Assembly: GCA_035645145.1 (NCBI GenBank)
Contig: DASQNC010000025.1
Location: 372,001-436,000 of the forward strand
Source of the DNA: Azospirillaceae bacterium
Lineage (GTDB): Bacteria > Pseudomonadota > Alphaproteobacteria > Azospirillales > Azospirillaceae
DNA length: 64,000 bases
Reading direction: 5' to 3'
A model generated the notes under the pieces. The model searched no databases. It was not told where the DNA came from and saw only the letters and a list, made by a program, of their open reading frames with translations. Shown in pieces: positions 1 to 10,847 of the stretch. The position numbers and the translations under genes were made by a program. How positions within the stretch are numbered: the stretch's first letter is position 1; each line of letters starts with the position of its first letter.

Positions 1-1
1 C

Positions 2-214
2 GCCGGGCCGTTGGCGACTTCGGCGGCAATCACCTATCAGGACGAGTGCATCATCATCCAAGGCGTGGTGATGCAGAGCAACATCCGCCAGGCGGATTTG
101 AATTCCGGGACGTCCTTCTTCGTCCGCTTCGTGCTGCGCGACCTGGGCGAGATCGCGACGCCGAGCTTCGGGCTCGGCTCCCTGTTCGGCGGAGCGGACG
201 TCACGACACGCTGA
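2..214 (+). CDS. C-terminal fragment of an unrecognised protein (5' end outside window)
   Basis: The frame is open from the left edge to a TGA at 212-214, so only about the last 70 residues are visible. They contain a mixed beta-strand-like segment (YQDECIIIQGVVMQ, then FFVRFVLRDLG) and a glycine-rich tail. I do not recognise a family and see no signal peptide, membrane segment or cysteine motif in this piece. It converges on mmsA, with a GC-rich hairpin between them. A TTG at 11 is in frame, but the frame continues upstream of it, so it is not a convincing start. Confidence 0.5.
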   Translation, partial: AGPLATSAAITYQDECIIIQGVVMQSNIRQADLNSGTSFFVRFVLRDLGEIATPSFGLGSLFGGADVTTR

Positions 215-252
215 GACCGGCCGGGCCGGTGCCCGCCGCGGGCTTCCGCGAC

Positions 253-280
253 GGGCCGCCGCCCCTCCGGTCGGCGGCCC
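253..280. terminator. GC-rich hairpin between convergent genes
   Basis: A 9-bp perfect stem (GGGCCGCCG / CGGCGGCCC, 253-261 and 272-280) with a 10-nt loop lies in the 75-bp gap between the left-edge gene and the end of mmsA. No T-run follows on either strand, so it is a possible rather than a clear intrinsic terminator. Confidence 0.35.
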
Positions 281-289
281 GCCCGGTCC

Positions 290-1786
<1,497 letters not shown>

Positions 1787-1942
1787 GGCCGCTGTCCTCC
1801 CTGATTTGTGTTTTCCCGAACGCTAGCAGGGCTCATCCGCGCCCGCCACCCCGTCGGGCGCCACCCCGCCGGCCCGAACGCCCATTGCACTGCGGCACAG
1901 GTTTACCTAATTTGCCGGCGCCCACACCCATCGGCGGTACTC

Positions 1943-2674
1943 ATGACATTCGGCTACGATGATCGCGAGCGCCGGAAGCGTCGGCAGACGGTCTTCGGCT
2001 GGTTGAAGACCGTCGCCTACCTCTGCCTTCTCGGTGGAAGCGGCGCCTTCGCCTACCAGATGGGGGTCGAGATGACCCGGGCGCGGCTGGATGCGCTCAC
2101 CGCCGAGGCGGACCGGCTCCGGTCCGACAACCAGCAATTGACGGTCGCCGTCCAACAGCTTCAGGCGGTGGCACGAACGGCCGAAGCCCGCGCCCAGGAT
2201 ATGGAGCGCCGGTACGAGCAGACGGTGCCCCAGGGCGAATTGGGCCGGTTGCTCCAGATCGCGCGCGAACGGCTGGCCGCCGGCCAATCCGCCGACCGTC
2301 TTGCCTTCGTACTGGCCAACGCCTCGACCCCGCGGACCTGCGAGGCACCCGAGACGCGACGGGTCGCGGTCCAACTTCCGGAAACACAACCGAACCCGAA
2401 CAGCGCGGTCCGGCTCGCCAACGGCGTGATCACCGTGTCCAGCCTGGGACAGCCGTCCCGCACACGCGATGGCCGGCCGGAAGGGTGGTTCGACCCGGCC
2501 AAGCCGGTCACCGTGCGCTTCACGCCCATCGGCGGACGCAACGAGTCCGTGGCAACCGGCGTGCTGCCGTTGACGCACACGATGGTGGTCAACAACGTCG
2601 AATGGCGGTTCGCCGTCCACCCCGGCCCACGGTCGTTCGTGGACGTCACCGCCGACCGGTGCCCGCTGCCCTGA
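1943..2674 (+). CDS. Membrane-anchored coiled-coil protein of unknown function
   Basis: About 243 aa. An Arg/Lys-rich cytoplasmic N-terminus (residues 1-16) is followed by one hydrophobic segment (about 17-40), then a predicted coiled coil rich in Leu, Gln and Arg (about 43-95). The rest is a probable periplasmic globular domain with two Cys (TCEAPE and ADRCPLP) that could form a disulphide. The ATG at 1943 is preferred over an in-frame ATG 135 bp upstream because the upstream residues are Arg/Pro-rich and lie in the divergent promoter region with mmsA. I do not recognise the family. The topology suggests a bitopic envelope protein. Confidence 0.6.
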   Translation: MTFGYDDRERRKRRQTVFGWLKTVAYLCLLGGSGAFAYQMGVEMTRARLDALTAEADRLRSDNQQLTVAVQQLQAVARTAEARAQDMERRYEQTVPQGELGRLLQIARERLAAGQSADRLAFVLANASTPRTCEAPETRRVAVQLPETQPNPNSAVRLANGVITVSSLGQPSRTRDGRPEGWFDPAKPVTVRFTPIGGRNESVATGVLPLTHTMVVNNVEWRFAVHPGPRSFVDVTADRCPLP

Positions 2675-2835
2675 CGCCCATCCGGGCTGACGCCCGACCA
2701 ACCTGAAGCACAATTGGCCGGGCACCCGGTGCCGGCGGCCTCGCGGCATCCGGGCCCACACATCCCGGTTCCACCGCGCCTCGCCCTTGGGCTAAGGTCC
2801 GCCCACTTTGCAAACCGAAGTGCGGAGCGGGTCGG

Positions 2836-3405
2836 ATGCGACGCGCATTCTTGAAACGGATCGTCCTGGCAGCCCTGCTCGCCGGCACGGCGATCAATGG
2901 AAAGGCATTCGCCATGGACCTTGAGAACACCCTCTACCTGGATCTGAAGGACGGGCGCGTCGTCATCGAGATGCGCCCCGATCTGGCACCCAAGCATGTC
3001 GAGCAGATCAAGCGCCTGACCCGGTCGGGCTTCTACGACGGGGTCGTGTTCCACCGCGTCATCGAAGGTTTCATGGCCCAGACCGGGGACCCCACGGGGA
3101 CCGGAACGGGCGGCAGCGGCAACAAGCTGCCGGCGGAATTCTCCCGCCTGCCCCATGTGCGCGGCACCACGTCGATGGCGCGGACCCAGGACCCGAACAG
3201 CGCCGACAGCCAGTTCTTCATCGTGTTCGACCGCGCGCCCCACCTCGATGGCCAGTACACCGTTTGGGGCAAGGTGGTGTCGGGCATGGAGCATGTGGAC
3301 AAGATCAAGCGCGGTGCGCCGGGCAGCGGCGCGGTCCGCGACCCGGACAAGATCCTGCGCATGCGCGTGGCAGCCGACGTGCCCGAGGCCGAGCGGACGA
3401 ACTAG
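2836..3405 (+). CDS. Periplasmic cyclophilin-type peptidyl-prolyl cis-trans isomerase
   Basis: 189 aa. Residues 1-26 form a signal peptide (MRRAFLKRIV, hydrophobic core, GKAFA cleavage region). The rest is a single cyclophilin domain of about 160 residues. Cyclophilin signatures seen are FYDGVVFHRVIEGFMAQTGD, the active-site Arg in FHR, FSRLPHVRGTTSMAR and SQFFIVFD. The tryptophan of the cyclosporin-site region is present (YTVWGKVVSGM). It should catalyse prolyl isomerisation during folding of exported proteins. A GGAG lies upstream of the ATG. It converges on the amidotransferase gene, with which it shares a hairpin. Confidence 0.92.
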   Translation: MRRAFLKRIVLAALLAGTAINGKAFAMDLENTLYLDLKDGRVVIEMRPDLAPKHVEQIKRLTRSGFYDGVVFHRVIEGFMAQTGDPTGTGTGGSGNKLPAEFSRLPHVRGTTSMARTQDPNSADSQFFIVFDRAPHLDGQYTVWGKVVSGMEHVDKIKRGAPGSGAVRDPDKILRMRVAADVPEAERTN

Positions 3406-3411
3406 AAAAAG

Positions 3412-3443
3412 GGCGAGGGCGGCCCGGTCAGGCCGCCCTCGCC
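3412..3443. terminator. Intrinsic terminator shared by convergent genes
   Basis: A perfect 13-bp stem (GGCGAGGGCGGCC at 3412-3424, complement at 3431-3443) has a 6-nt loop. Reading the minus strand, the stem is followed by CCCTTTTTC, a good T-run, so it most clearly terminates the amidotransferase gene, whose stop codon it overlaps. It also sits 7 bp after the stop of the cyclophilin gene. Confidence 0.75.
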
Positions 3444-4255
3444 ACCACCTCCAGCGCCGAAACCGTAACCCTGCCGCCGTCGGCCACGAGGATGGTGCCC
3501 TCCGGGACCTCCATCCAGTCGCCATCGTGGCGGTCCAAAGGCTCCGAGACGATCAGCACCGTCCCCCGTCCGGGACAGAATGCGCAGTCCCCACCCTCGA
3601 CCTCCAGGCCCCCCCCGGTCGCGTAGTAGAGCGATGGGGATTGCCGGTCGCTGGAGTAGCGCACCGCCCAGATCCGCTCCCCGTCCGTCAGGGCGGCGGT
3701 GACCCGCAGCGGTTCATCGACCTTTTCGGCCGCCATGGCCTCCTCGATGTCCGCGAAGGTCCGCAGCATGGCCGCCGCCGGATTGCGCACCAAGCCATGG
3801 CTCAGCATTAGGTAGAACATCGCCTCGCTGTCGGTCGACCCTTCGCGGAACCGGTACATCTCGGGCGAGATGAGCTGCTCGATCCGGCGCCGCACCTCGA
3901 ACCAGCCGCCGATGCGGCCATTGTGCATGAACAGCCACCGGTCCCACCGGAACGGGTGGCAGTTCAGCCGCGCCGTCGCCGTGCCGGTGGACGCACGGAC
4001 ATGCGCGAAGAAGAGCCGCGAGCGGATCTGCTCGCTGAGCGAGCGGAGATTGATGTCGTTCCACGCCGGCATGGTGTCCCGGTACAGGCCGGGCTTGGGC
4101 AGCTCGCCGTACCAGCCAAGGCCGAAGCCGTCGCCCTGGGTGGGGACGTGGGCCCGTTGCGCGGATAAGGACTGGTGGATCAGCGAATTGCAGGGCTTGA
4201 AGAGCAGCGTGTCCACCGGGATCGGATCACCGGCGTAGGCGAGCCAACGACACAT
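3428..4255 (-). CDS. Class II glutamine amidotransferase family protein
   Basis: 275 aa. The protein begins MCRWLAYAGDP, so after Met removal Cys2 would be the N-terminal nucleophile of a class II (Ntn) glutaminase domain. Other family elements are HQSLSAQ, GDGFGLGWY, FFAHVRASTGTA, NCHPF and FMHNGRI. It resembles the stand-alone YafJ/EgtC-like group, in which the ammonia acceptor is often unknown. No synthetase domain is fused and no obvious partner is adjacent, so the substrate cannot be named. Confidence 0.85.
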   Translation of the reverse strand: MCRWLAYAGDPIPVDTLLFKPCNSLIHQSLSAQRAHVPTQGDGFGLGWYGELPKPGLYRDTMPAWNDINLRSLSEQIRSRLFFAHVRASTGTATARLNCHPFRWDRWLFMHNGRIGGWFEVRRRIEQLISPEMYRFREGSTDSEAMFYLMLSHGLVRNPAAAMLRTFADIEEAMAAEKVDEPLRVTAALTDGERIWAVRYSSDRQSPSLYYATGGGLEVEGGDCAFCPGRGTVLIVSEPLDRHDGDWMEVPEGTILVADGGRVTVSALEVVARAA

Positions 4256-4786
4256 CGGATCTTTCCCTCTTTTCCTTGCCTACGGTCCGATGGGATGAAC
4301 CCGCGCCGATTGTACATTCTTCCCGAAAGCTTGCAGCCTTTTGCTGCACCCGTGCGACGGCAAGCCCTCACCGCGCTTCTTGCGATTTCGATGCCCCGTC
4401 TTCCGCACCCCTTTCGGATGGGCCCTGGCGCGCACCCTCTATTTCGTTCATACTTTCGCTAAATGCGGTCGAAGCCGCAGTATCGACCGATTCGGATGCG
4501 AGCGGTGCATGTCCATTGCGGACGGCCCCCCACGGACAGGCGGTACCCCGCAGCATTCGTGCCAATCCGGTGCCGTGGCGCCCTCGCGCGGGCAGGCGAC
4601 GGGCAATGTCAACGGTTGCCTAACCTCCGTCGGCGCAGGATGCAAAGCGCGGATAGCCAATACCGCATTGGAATGGCACCACGGGATCCGGGCCGTGCAG
4701 GGCAACAGGAACAACGACCAACCGAATGATCGTGCGTCCATCGGGATGGGACCGGAGACGGGCCGCATCGACACGGAGGCGCTTTG
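4256..4786. other. Gene-free 530-bp interval
   Basis: Between the divergent amidotransferase gene and bpt I find no reading frame with recognisable protein features and no tRNA or known structured RNA. Two to three overlapping Arg/Pro-rich frames exist on both strands but look like chance frames in GC-rich DNA. It presumably holds the promoters of the two divergent genes. A small RNA cannot be excluded by eye. Confidence 0.5.
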
Positions 4787-5554
4787 ATGTCGGTCATACC
4801 CCCCGCCCCATTGCAGCGGCCGCTGCAGCAGTTCTTTCGCTCCCTGCCGACACCCTGCCCCTACCTGCCGGGGCGGACCGAAAGCAAGCTGTTCACACGC
4901 ATCACCGAAAGATCCGGGTCGGAGGTCAACTCCATCCTGTCGCGTGCCGGATTTCGGCGCAGCCATGACGTGGTCTACCGGCCGATCTGCGGATCATGCG
5001 CCGCGTGCGTCCCCGTCCGCATCCCGGTCGCGGCCTTCACACCGCAGCGGACCCAGCGGCGGATCAAGCGGGCCAACGAGGATCTGGCGATCAATCAGAC
5101 CCGTGCCATTGCGACGGCGGAACAGTACCGGCTCTTCAGCCGCTACCAGGCATCCCGCCATGGCGAGAGCGACATGGCCCGGATGACGTCGATGGACTAC
5201 GGCGCGATGGTCGAGGAGGGGCGGGCCGATACCTGCCTGATCGAGGCGCGGGACGGCAACGGCCGGCTTGTGGCCGCCATGCTGACCGACCGCCTCGACG
5301 ACGGGTTCTCGGCCGTCTACAGCTTCTTCGAACCCGAATTGGAGCGCCGGAGCCTGGGCACCTTCCTGATCCTGTCCCTGATCGACCGGGCGCGGGCGGA
5401 AGGATTGCCCTACGTCTACCTGGGCTACTGGATCTCGGGCAGCCGCAAGATGGCGTACAAGGCCCGGTTCCGCCCCTTGGAGGCGCTCGGCCCCCACGGC
5501 TGGGCCCCTCTGGCGGACACCGGGCAGGGTGCCTCCGCCCAGGCGGCCGACTGA
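4787..5554 (+). CDS. bpt: Aspartate/glutamate leucyltransferase (bacterial N-end rule)
   Basis: 255 aa, typical of Bpt/ATE proteins. It should transfer Leu from Leu-tRNA to N-terminal Asp or Glu of proteins, marking them for ClpS/ClpAP degradation. The N-terminal ATE cysteine motif is visible (PCPYLPGR, then PICGSCAACVPVR), followed by the GNAT-like C-terminal domain with FYSFFEPELE-like and YVYLGYWISGSRKMAYKARFRP sections. The ATG at 4787 (MSVIPPAP) is chosen over an in-frame TTG 3 bp upstream. clpS is not in the window. Confidence 0.93.
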   Translation: MSVIPPAPLQRPLQQFFRSLPTPCPYLPGRTESKLFTRITERSGSEVNSILSRAGFRRSHDVVYRPICGSCAACVPVRIPVAAFTPQRTQRRIKRANEDLAINQTRAIATAEQYRLFSRYQASRHGESDMARMTSMDYGAMVEEGRADTCLIEARDGNGRLVAAMLTDRLDDGFSAVYSFFEPELERRSLGTFLILSLIDRARAEGLPYVYLGYWISGSRKMAYKARFRPLEALGPHGWAPLADTGQGASAQAAD

Positions 5555-5687
5555 GGCCGCGCGAGGCTCACGCCGTCCGGATCCGGGTTGGCCCACACGG
5601 GCGATGAACGCCCCCCCGAACGTACCAGGGCGGTGCCTCACGGCGCGGTGTTAAATCACCGGACCAATTCCGTTCCGGACCCGCCCG

Positions 5688-6500
5688 ATGCCATCCCGCC
5701 GCCATGTCCTGATCGGTGCCGGCGTGCTGGCCGCCACCGGCACCCTGCCCGCCGCCGTTCACCCCACGGCGGTCGCTCCCGTCCTGGCGGTCCCGCCGGG
5801 CCGCGCGGACGGGGACGCCGTGGCGGCGAGACTGGGCGCGCACCTCCTCGTCCACGAGGATCCCATCGGTGCGGTCCAGGAGGGAAGCGCCGATGCCGCC
5901 TATGCGGGGCATGGCGCCTGGAGAGCCGCGCCGCCCGCATTCGCACTGTTCGGCGGGCTGCCCGCCGGCATGCCGGCGGCCGAACGCGACGCATGGCTGG
6001 CCGATCCGGCCGGCCGCGCGGCCTGGAACCTCGCCCACGCCGCATGCGGTCTCGCATCCCTTCCCCTGCCCGATCCGGCCCCCCTCGCCATCGTCGCGGA
6101 CAGGAATCTGGACAGTGTACCGGCCTTGTCATCGGCATCGATCGCAGCGCCCCCGTGCACCAACTCCTTCTGGTCCGTGTTCGGGACGACTTTGGTCGGG
6201 AGCGGCGGGCTGGGCAGCCGCCCGGTCCGTTACATTGACGACGCCGCAGCGGCACCGATTGCCCTGGTCTGGCGCGCGGACCGGCCGCCTCCCTTCGGCG
6301 AGGCGACACGGAACATTCCTCCACTCGGCGGTGGGGGCTGGAGTCCCGCTCCCGCCCTCCCCCTGGAGGCACGGATCGCCATTGGCAACGCGGCCGCCAC
6401 CTGGGTCGAGGCCCTTGCCGGTTCGGACGTGCCTTGGCAACGCATCGTCTGCGCGGCTTTCCGTCAAACCCGCACGCCGGCATTTCCCGGCACCGTGTGA
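5688..6500 (+). CDS. Diverged TRAP solute-binding-protein-like exported protein
   Basis: 270 aa. It begins MPSRRHVLIGAGVLAATG, a twin-arginine-like signal. Residues about 60-130 can be laid without gaps on the intact TRAP binding protein encoded next door: IGAVQEGSADAAY against FDAVSQGTVEMAH, then PAFALFGGLPAGM against EGFAFYTGFPWGF. The ligand-binding RxPG segment (KFRTPGN in the neighbour) and the PAGEVFAALQSG section are absent, and the protein is about 100 residues shorter. It may be a specialised paralogue or a decaying duplicate. The start lacks a good Shine-Dalgarno. The homology is my alignment by eye. Confidence 0.5.
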   Translation: MPSRRHVLIGAGVLAATGTLPAAVHPTAVAPVLAVPPGRADGDAVAARLGAHLLVHEDPIGAVQEGSADAAYAGHGAWRAAPPAFALFGGLPAGMPAAERDAWLADPAGRAAWNLAHAACGLASLPLPDPAPLAIVADRNLDSVPALSSASIAAPPCTNSFWSVFGTTLVGSGGLGSRPVRYIDDAAAAPIALVWRADRPPPFGEATRNIPPLGGGGWSPAPALPLEARIAIGNAAATWVEALAGSDVPWQRIVCAAFRQTRTPAFPGTV

Positions 6501-6671
6501 TCCCCCGAACGGCGGATCGGCACCCTGACCTGACGGATTCCACTTTCGTTGAATTTCAGGGGGGTGGCCGTATATTGCCCGTACTCGGACATGCAAGGTC
6601 GGGTGTCCGGCCATATCCGACGGAATGGGGCATCCCCATGGAGGGGTGCTCGAATAGGGAGAACGCTACGC

Positions 6672-7787
6672 ATGGAACGCCGTAAATTTCTGGGCACGGC
6701 CGCCGTTGGCCTGACGGGTGCCGCCGCAGCCGCGTCCAGCTTTCCCAAGCCCGCCATCAGCCAGAACATGCAGGAATGGCGGATGGTGACGTCCTGGCCG
6801 AAGGGCCTGCCCGGTGTCGGCAGCGGCGCCCAGCGTCTGGCCGACAACATCACCCGGATGACCAATGGCCGGATCACGGTCCGCCTGTTCGCCGCCGGCG
6901 AACTGGTCCCGGCCTTCGGCGGCTTCGACGCGGTGTCCCAGGGCACGGTCGAAATGGCGCACGATGCCGCTTACTACCACCTGGGCAAGTCCGAGGGTTT
7001 CGCGTTCTACACGGGCTTCCCGTGGGGCTTCACGGCCAGCGAGCTGACGGCGTGGATCCATCACGGCGGCGGGCAGCAGCTGTGGGACGAGTTGGCGGCG
7101 CCGTTCAACATCAAGGCGTTCATCGCCGGCAACACCGGCACCCAGATGTTCGGCTGGTTCCGTAAGGAAATCCGCACGGTCGACGACCTGAAGGGTCTGA
7201 AGTTCCGCACGCCGGGCAACCAGGCGCGCATTCTGACCAAGCTGGGCGCCACCGCCATCAACCTGCCGGCGGGCGAGGTGTTCGCCGCCCTGCAGTCGGG
7301 CGCCCTGGACGGGGCCGAGTTCACCGGCCCGGCCAACGACCTGGCGCTCGGCTTCTACCAGGTTGCGCAGTACTACTACTCGCCCGGCTTCTCCGAACCC
7401 GGCGTGGCGCTGCAGCTGATGGTCAACAAGCAGAAGTACGAAGCCCTGCCGGACGACCTGAAGGCCTGCGTCCGCATCGCGGCCCAGCAGGCGCACGACG
7501 ATGTTCTGGGCGAGTACATGGCGCTGAACGGCCCGGCCCTGGAAACCCTTGTCCAGCGCCACAACGTTCAGCTCCGGTCGCTCCCCCGCGACGTGCTGAT
7601 GGCCTGCGGCAACGCGGCGAACGAGGTGCTGACCGAACTTCGTGAGGGCGGCGACGCCATGACGAAGAAGATCATCGACAGCTACCTGGATTTCCGCGGC
7701 AAGGTTTCGCCGTGGAGCCGCGTGGCGGAATTCGCCTACATGCAGGCCCGCCTGCTGCCGTTCCCGCACACCGGCCGCCGCTCGTAA
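6672..7787 (+). CDS. TRAP transporter solute-binding protein (TakP/DctP-like), orphan
   Basis: 371 aa. The N-terminus MERRKFLGTAAVG has an RRxFL twin-arginine signal, so the protein should be exported folded to the periplasm. TRAP SBP hallmarks are VTSWPKG, the conserved arginine segment GLKFRTPGNQ, INLPAGEVFAALQSGALDGAEFTGP and the C-terminal QRHNVQLRSLP. The long-chain/keto-acid type (TakP-like) is the closest match I recall, but the ligand cannot be read from sequence. No DctQ or DctM membrane gene lies nearby, so transport needs permeases encoded elsewhere. The ATG at 6672 has a GGGAG about 10 bp upstream and is preferred to an in-frame ATG 123 bp earlier. Confidence 0.9.
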   Translation: MERRKFLGTAAVGLTGAAAAASSFPKPAISQNMQEWRMVTSWPKGLPGVGSGAQRLADNITRMTNGRITVRLFAAGELVPAFGGFDAVSQGTVEMAHDAAYYHLGKSEGFAFYTGFPWGFTASELTAWIHHGGGQQLWDELAAPFNIKAFIAGNTGTQMFGWFRKEIRTVDDLKGLKFRTPGNQARILTKLGATAINLPAGEVFAALQSGALDGAEFTGPANDLALGFYQVAQYYYSPGFSEPGVALQLMVNKQKYEALPDDLKACVRIAAQQAHDDVLGEYMALNGPALETLVQRHNVQLRSLPRDVLMACGNAANEVLTELREGGDAMTKKIIDSYLDFRGKVSPWSRVAEFAYMQARLLPFPHTGRRS

Positions 7788-7811
7788 TCCCACGGACGGT
7801 GTTCAAACGAA

Positions 7812-7839
7812 AAGGCCCGCGCCACCCGGCGCGGGCCTT
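7812..7839. terminator. Bidirectional intrinsic terminator
   Basis: A 12-bp stem (AAGGCCCGCGCC / GGCGCGGGCCTT) with loop ACCC is followed on the plus strand by CTTCTTT and on the minus strand by TTCGTTT. It separates the convergent TRAP binding-protein gene and bioY. Confidence 0.8.
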
Positions 7840-7912
7840 CTTCTTTGGCGGCCAGGGCCCAGCCCGGTCCATGGGACCGGGCCCTATTGGGCTCCTGGAA
7901 AGCGGCGTTCCG

Positions 7913-8512
7913 TCAGCCGGCGGCACGCGCCGTGTCAACGGCACGCCACGCGAGCGGAAGCGTCGCCGCGGCCAGGGCGGTCTTGAGCACAGTGGCAGCC
8001 CAGAACGGCGTCAGGCCGGCCGCAACGGCGTTTTCCACGCCCACCAGGGCCGAGAGCCAAGCCACCCCCAGACCGAGGATCAGCAGGTGCCCGACGGTCA
8101 TCGCCACCGCCATGCGCGGCAGCGAACGGGCCCAGCCGCGCTCGGCAACCCAGCCGATGAACACGGCGGATGCCACGAAGCCGACGAGATAACCGGCGGT
8201 CGGGCCGGCGAAATAGGCCGGACCGGCCGCAGGACCGGCAAACACCGGCAGACCGGCAAAGCCCTGGGCCAGGTACAGGAGAACGGTCGCCCCGCCGAGG
8301 CGCCAGCCGTAAGCCGCGCCAATGACCATGATGGCGTAGGTCTGCATGGTCATCGGCACCGGCCAGAACGGCACCTGGATCTTGGCGGACAGCCACAGGA
8401 GGAGGCTGCCGGCAAGCGCGAGCGCCGCGTTGCGGACGAGGGCGGCCGACCCGGTGGCAGGCCACAATGCGGAAGCAAGGGGGGCGGACGCGAGCTTGGC
8501 TGAAGGCATCAT
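7913..8512 (-). CDS. bioY: Biotin transporter S component BioY
   Basis: 199 aa integral membrane protein with about six hydrophobic segments. Family signatures are KIQVPFWPVPMTMQTYAIMVIGA, GWRLGGATVLLYLAQGFAGLPVFAG and GPTAGYLVGF. BioY binds biotin and works with an ECF energising module (BioM/BioN). Neither is adjacent, so this is a solitary BioY. Two Met codons open the frame (8512 and 8509) and the choice between them is arbitrary. Confidence 0.93.
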   Translation of the reverse strand: MMPSAKLASAPLASALWPATGSAALVRNAALALAGSLLLWLSAKIQVPFWPVPMTMQTYAIMVIGAAYGWRLGGATVLLYLAQGFAGLPVFAGPAAGPAYFAGPTAGYLVGFVASAVFIGWVAERGWARSLPRMAVAMTVGHLLILGLGVAWLSALVGVENAVAAGLTPFWAATVLKTALAAATLPLAWRAVDTARAAG

Positions 8513-8639
8513 CTAATCCTGCGCCTTTGAAAAGTCCTGATGTGACGGCTTATAGCCTCGCCTTCGGGCAAGGTCCACCGGGTCGGATGGGCGGTGCGCC
8601 GCCCACCCCGGTGAGCCCCGGCGCACCCACCCGAGTGGT

Positions 8640-10847
8640 TCAGCCGAAGCGGTTCTGCTTCGGGAACCCGTTGGGCGGAAGTTTGCCCACCGATCCCCGC
8701 GCCGACAGCCAGGGGCGCATGTCGGTCTCGGTCCGCGTCCGGTCGCCAAGCGCCCAGGACAGGCCCTCGGCCAGGTTGAAGGTTCGGATGTCCGCCAGAC
8801 GCGCATCGGCGTACTTTTGCAGCAGGACGCCCCGGCCGCGCGCCATCTCCGGCAGCTCGTCCAGCTTGAAGACCAGGAGCTTGCGGTTATTGCCGATGAC
8901 CGCGACCGTATCGCCTTCGATCGGAACGCAGGCGCGTGCCTCGACCGGAGAGGCCACGTTCAGCACCTGACGGCCGGCGCGGGTCTGCGCCAAGGCCTCG
9001 TCCTCCTTGAGCTGGAAGCCCCGGCCGTCGCTGGACGCCACGATGACCCGGCGCCCCGGCTGGTGCTTCAGCAGGGCCACGACCTCGGCACTGTCCAGAT
9101 CCACCATCAGGCGGACGGGCTCGCCGAAGCCCCGGCCGCGCGGCAGTTTCTCGGCGGACAGCGTGTACATGCGGCCATTGGTGGCGAACAGCAGCAGCTT
9201 GTCCGTCGTCTCCGCACGCAGCACGAACCGCTCGCGGTCGCCCTCCTTGTACTTCACATCCGACGTGTCCGCGGCGTGCCCCCGGACGGCCCGGATCCAG
9301 CCTTTCTCGGACAGGAAGACGGTGATGGGCTCGCGCTCCACGAACGCATCGACCGGCACCTCCACCTCGGGCGGCGGATCGGCGACGTCGGTTCGGCGGC
9401 GGCCCGGCTTGGTCGCCTTCCCGAACCGCTTCTTGATGTCGGCGATTTCGTGCCCGATCGCCTCGCGCCGCAGCTCGGGGTCGGCGAGAAGCGCGAGGAG
9501 GCCCGACCGCTCCAACGACAGGGCGTCGTGTTCGCGGCGGATTTCCATCTCCTCCAGCTTGCGCAGGGCACGCAGACGCATGTTGAGGATCGCTTCCGCC
9601 TGCACGTCGGTCAGCCCGAACCGGGTCATCAGGGCCGGCTTCGGCTCATCCTCCTCCCGGATGATGCGGATCACCTCGTCCAAATTCAGGTAGGCGACCA
9701 GATAGCCGCCGAGAACCTCCAGCCGATGGTCGATCTTGCCGAGCCGGTGGCGGCTGCGCCGTTCGAGCACCTCCAGCCGGTGATCAAGAAATGCCTGCAG
9801 CACCTCGGGCAGGGTCATGACGCGCGGGACGGTGTTCCGATCCAGCACGTTCATGTTCAGCGGAATGCGGACTTCGAGATCCGTCTGCCGGAACATCTGC
9901 TCCATCAGAACGCCGGCATCGACGTTGCGGCTCTTGGGCACCAGGACCAGCCGCACATCCTCGGCGGACTCGTCGCGCACATCCTCCAGAAGCGGCAGCT
10001 TGCGCTCGCCCAGCAGGTCCGCGATCCGCTCGATCAGGCGGGATTTCTGGATCTGGTACGGGATTTCGGTGACGACGATCTGCCAGGTGCCCTGCCCCAG
10101 CCGCTCGACCTCCCACCGGGCACGCAGGCGGAACGAGCCCCGGCCGGTGCGGTAGGCCTCGACCACGGACGCGCGCGACTCGACGAGCACGCCGCCGGTC
10201 GGGAAATCCGGGCCCGGCATCTTTTCGACCAGCGCCTCGATGGGCGCGTCGGGCCTCTTCAGCAAAAGCGTCAGCGCGTCGCAGACCTCGCCCACATTGT
10301 GCGGCGGGATCGACGTGGCCATGCCGACCGCGATGCCGGCGGCCCCGTTGGCGAGCAGGTTCGGGAACGCCGCCGGCATGACGACCGGCTCCTCACCGTC
10401 ACCGTCGTACGTGGCGCGGAAATCCACCGCGTCCTCGTCCAACCCATCCAGCAGGGCGAGTGCCACCTCGGTCAGCCGCGCTTCGGTGTAGCGCATGGCC
10501 GCGGCGTTATCGCCGTCGATGTTGCCGAAGTTGCCCTGCCCGTCCACCAGCGGGTAGCGCTGCGCGAAATCCTGGGCCAAGCGGACGAGCGTCTCGTAAA
10601 CGGCCGAATCCCCGTGGGGATGGAACTTGCCGATGACGTCGCCCACGACGCGGGCGGACTTCTTCGGCGGCAGGTCCGGGTTCAGCCGCAACTCGGCCAT
10701 CGCATAAAGCAGGCGGCGGTGGACGGGCTTCAACCCGTCGCGCACATCCGGCAGCGATCGCGACACAATGGTCGACAGCGCATAGGCCAGATACCGCTCG
10801 CCCAAAGCTTCGGCGAGCGGCTTGTCGAGTTCCTTGGAAACAGTCAT
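8640..10847 (-). CDS. parC: DNA topoisomerase IV subunit A
   Basis: 735 aa. It is the DNA breakage-reunion subunit that decatenates chromosomes together with ParE. The N-terminal domain shows [23 protein letters not shown] and the catalytic Tyr120 in AMRYTEARL. Ser81 and Glu85 fill the quinolone-determining positions, the sensitive-type residues. The C-terminal beta-propeller is shorter than in GyrA and lacks a clear GyrA box, favouring ParC. Its ATG overlaps the recO stop by 4 bp (ATGA), so it is the last gene of the rpoZ-to-parC run. parE is not in the window. Confidence 0.94.
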   Translation of the reverse strand: MTVSKELDKPLAEALGERYLAYALSTIVSRSLPDVRDGLKPVHRRLLYAMAELRLNPDLPPKKSARVVGDVIGKFHPHGDSAVYETLVRLAQDFAQRYPLVDGQGNFGNIDGDNAAAMRYTEARLTEVALALLDGLDEDAVDFRATYDGDGEEPVVMPAAFPNLLANGAAGIAVGMATSIPPHNVGEVCDALTLLLKRPDAPIEALVEKMPGPDFPTGGVLVESRASVVEAYRTGRGSFRLRARWEVERLGQGTWQIVVTEIPYQIQKSRLIERIADLLGERKLPLLEDVRDESAEDVRLVLVPKSRNVDAGVLMEQMFRQTDLEVRIPLNMNVLDRNTVPRVMTLPEVLQAFLDHRLEVLERRSRHRLGKIDHRLEVLGGYLVAYLNLDEVIRIIREEDEPKPALMTRFGLTDVQAEAILNMRLRALRKLEEMEIRREHDALSLERSGLLALLADPELRREAIGHEIADIKKRFGKATKPGRRRTDVADPPPEVEVPVDAFVEREPITVFLSEKGWIRAVRGHAADTSDVKYKEGDRERFVLRAETTDKLLLFATNGRMYTLSAEKLPRGRGFGEPVRLMVDLDSAEVVALLKHQPGRRVIVASSDGRGFQLKEDEALAQTRAGRQVLNVASPVEARACVPIEGDTVAVIGNNRKLLVFKLDELPEMARGRGVLLQKYADARLADIRTFNLAEGLSWALGDRTRTETDMRPWLSARGSVGKLPPNGFPKQNRFG

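Noticed and set aside
4341-4787. 148-codon plus-strand frame before bpt
   Set aside because: No domain or ribosome-binding site; overlapping frames of equal quality exist on both strands.
5656-6543. 295-codon minus-strand frame opposite the diverged TRAP-like gene
   Set aside because: Extremely Arg/Pro-rich with no domain; the plus-strand frame has a signal peptide and similarity to its neighbour.
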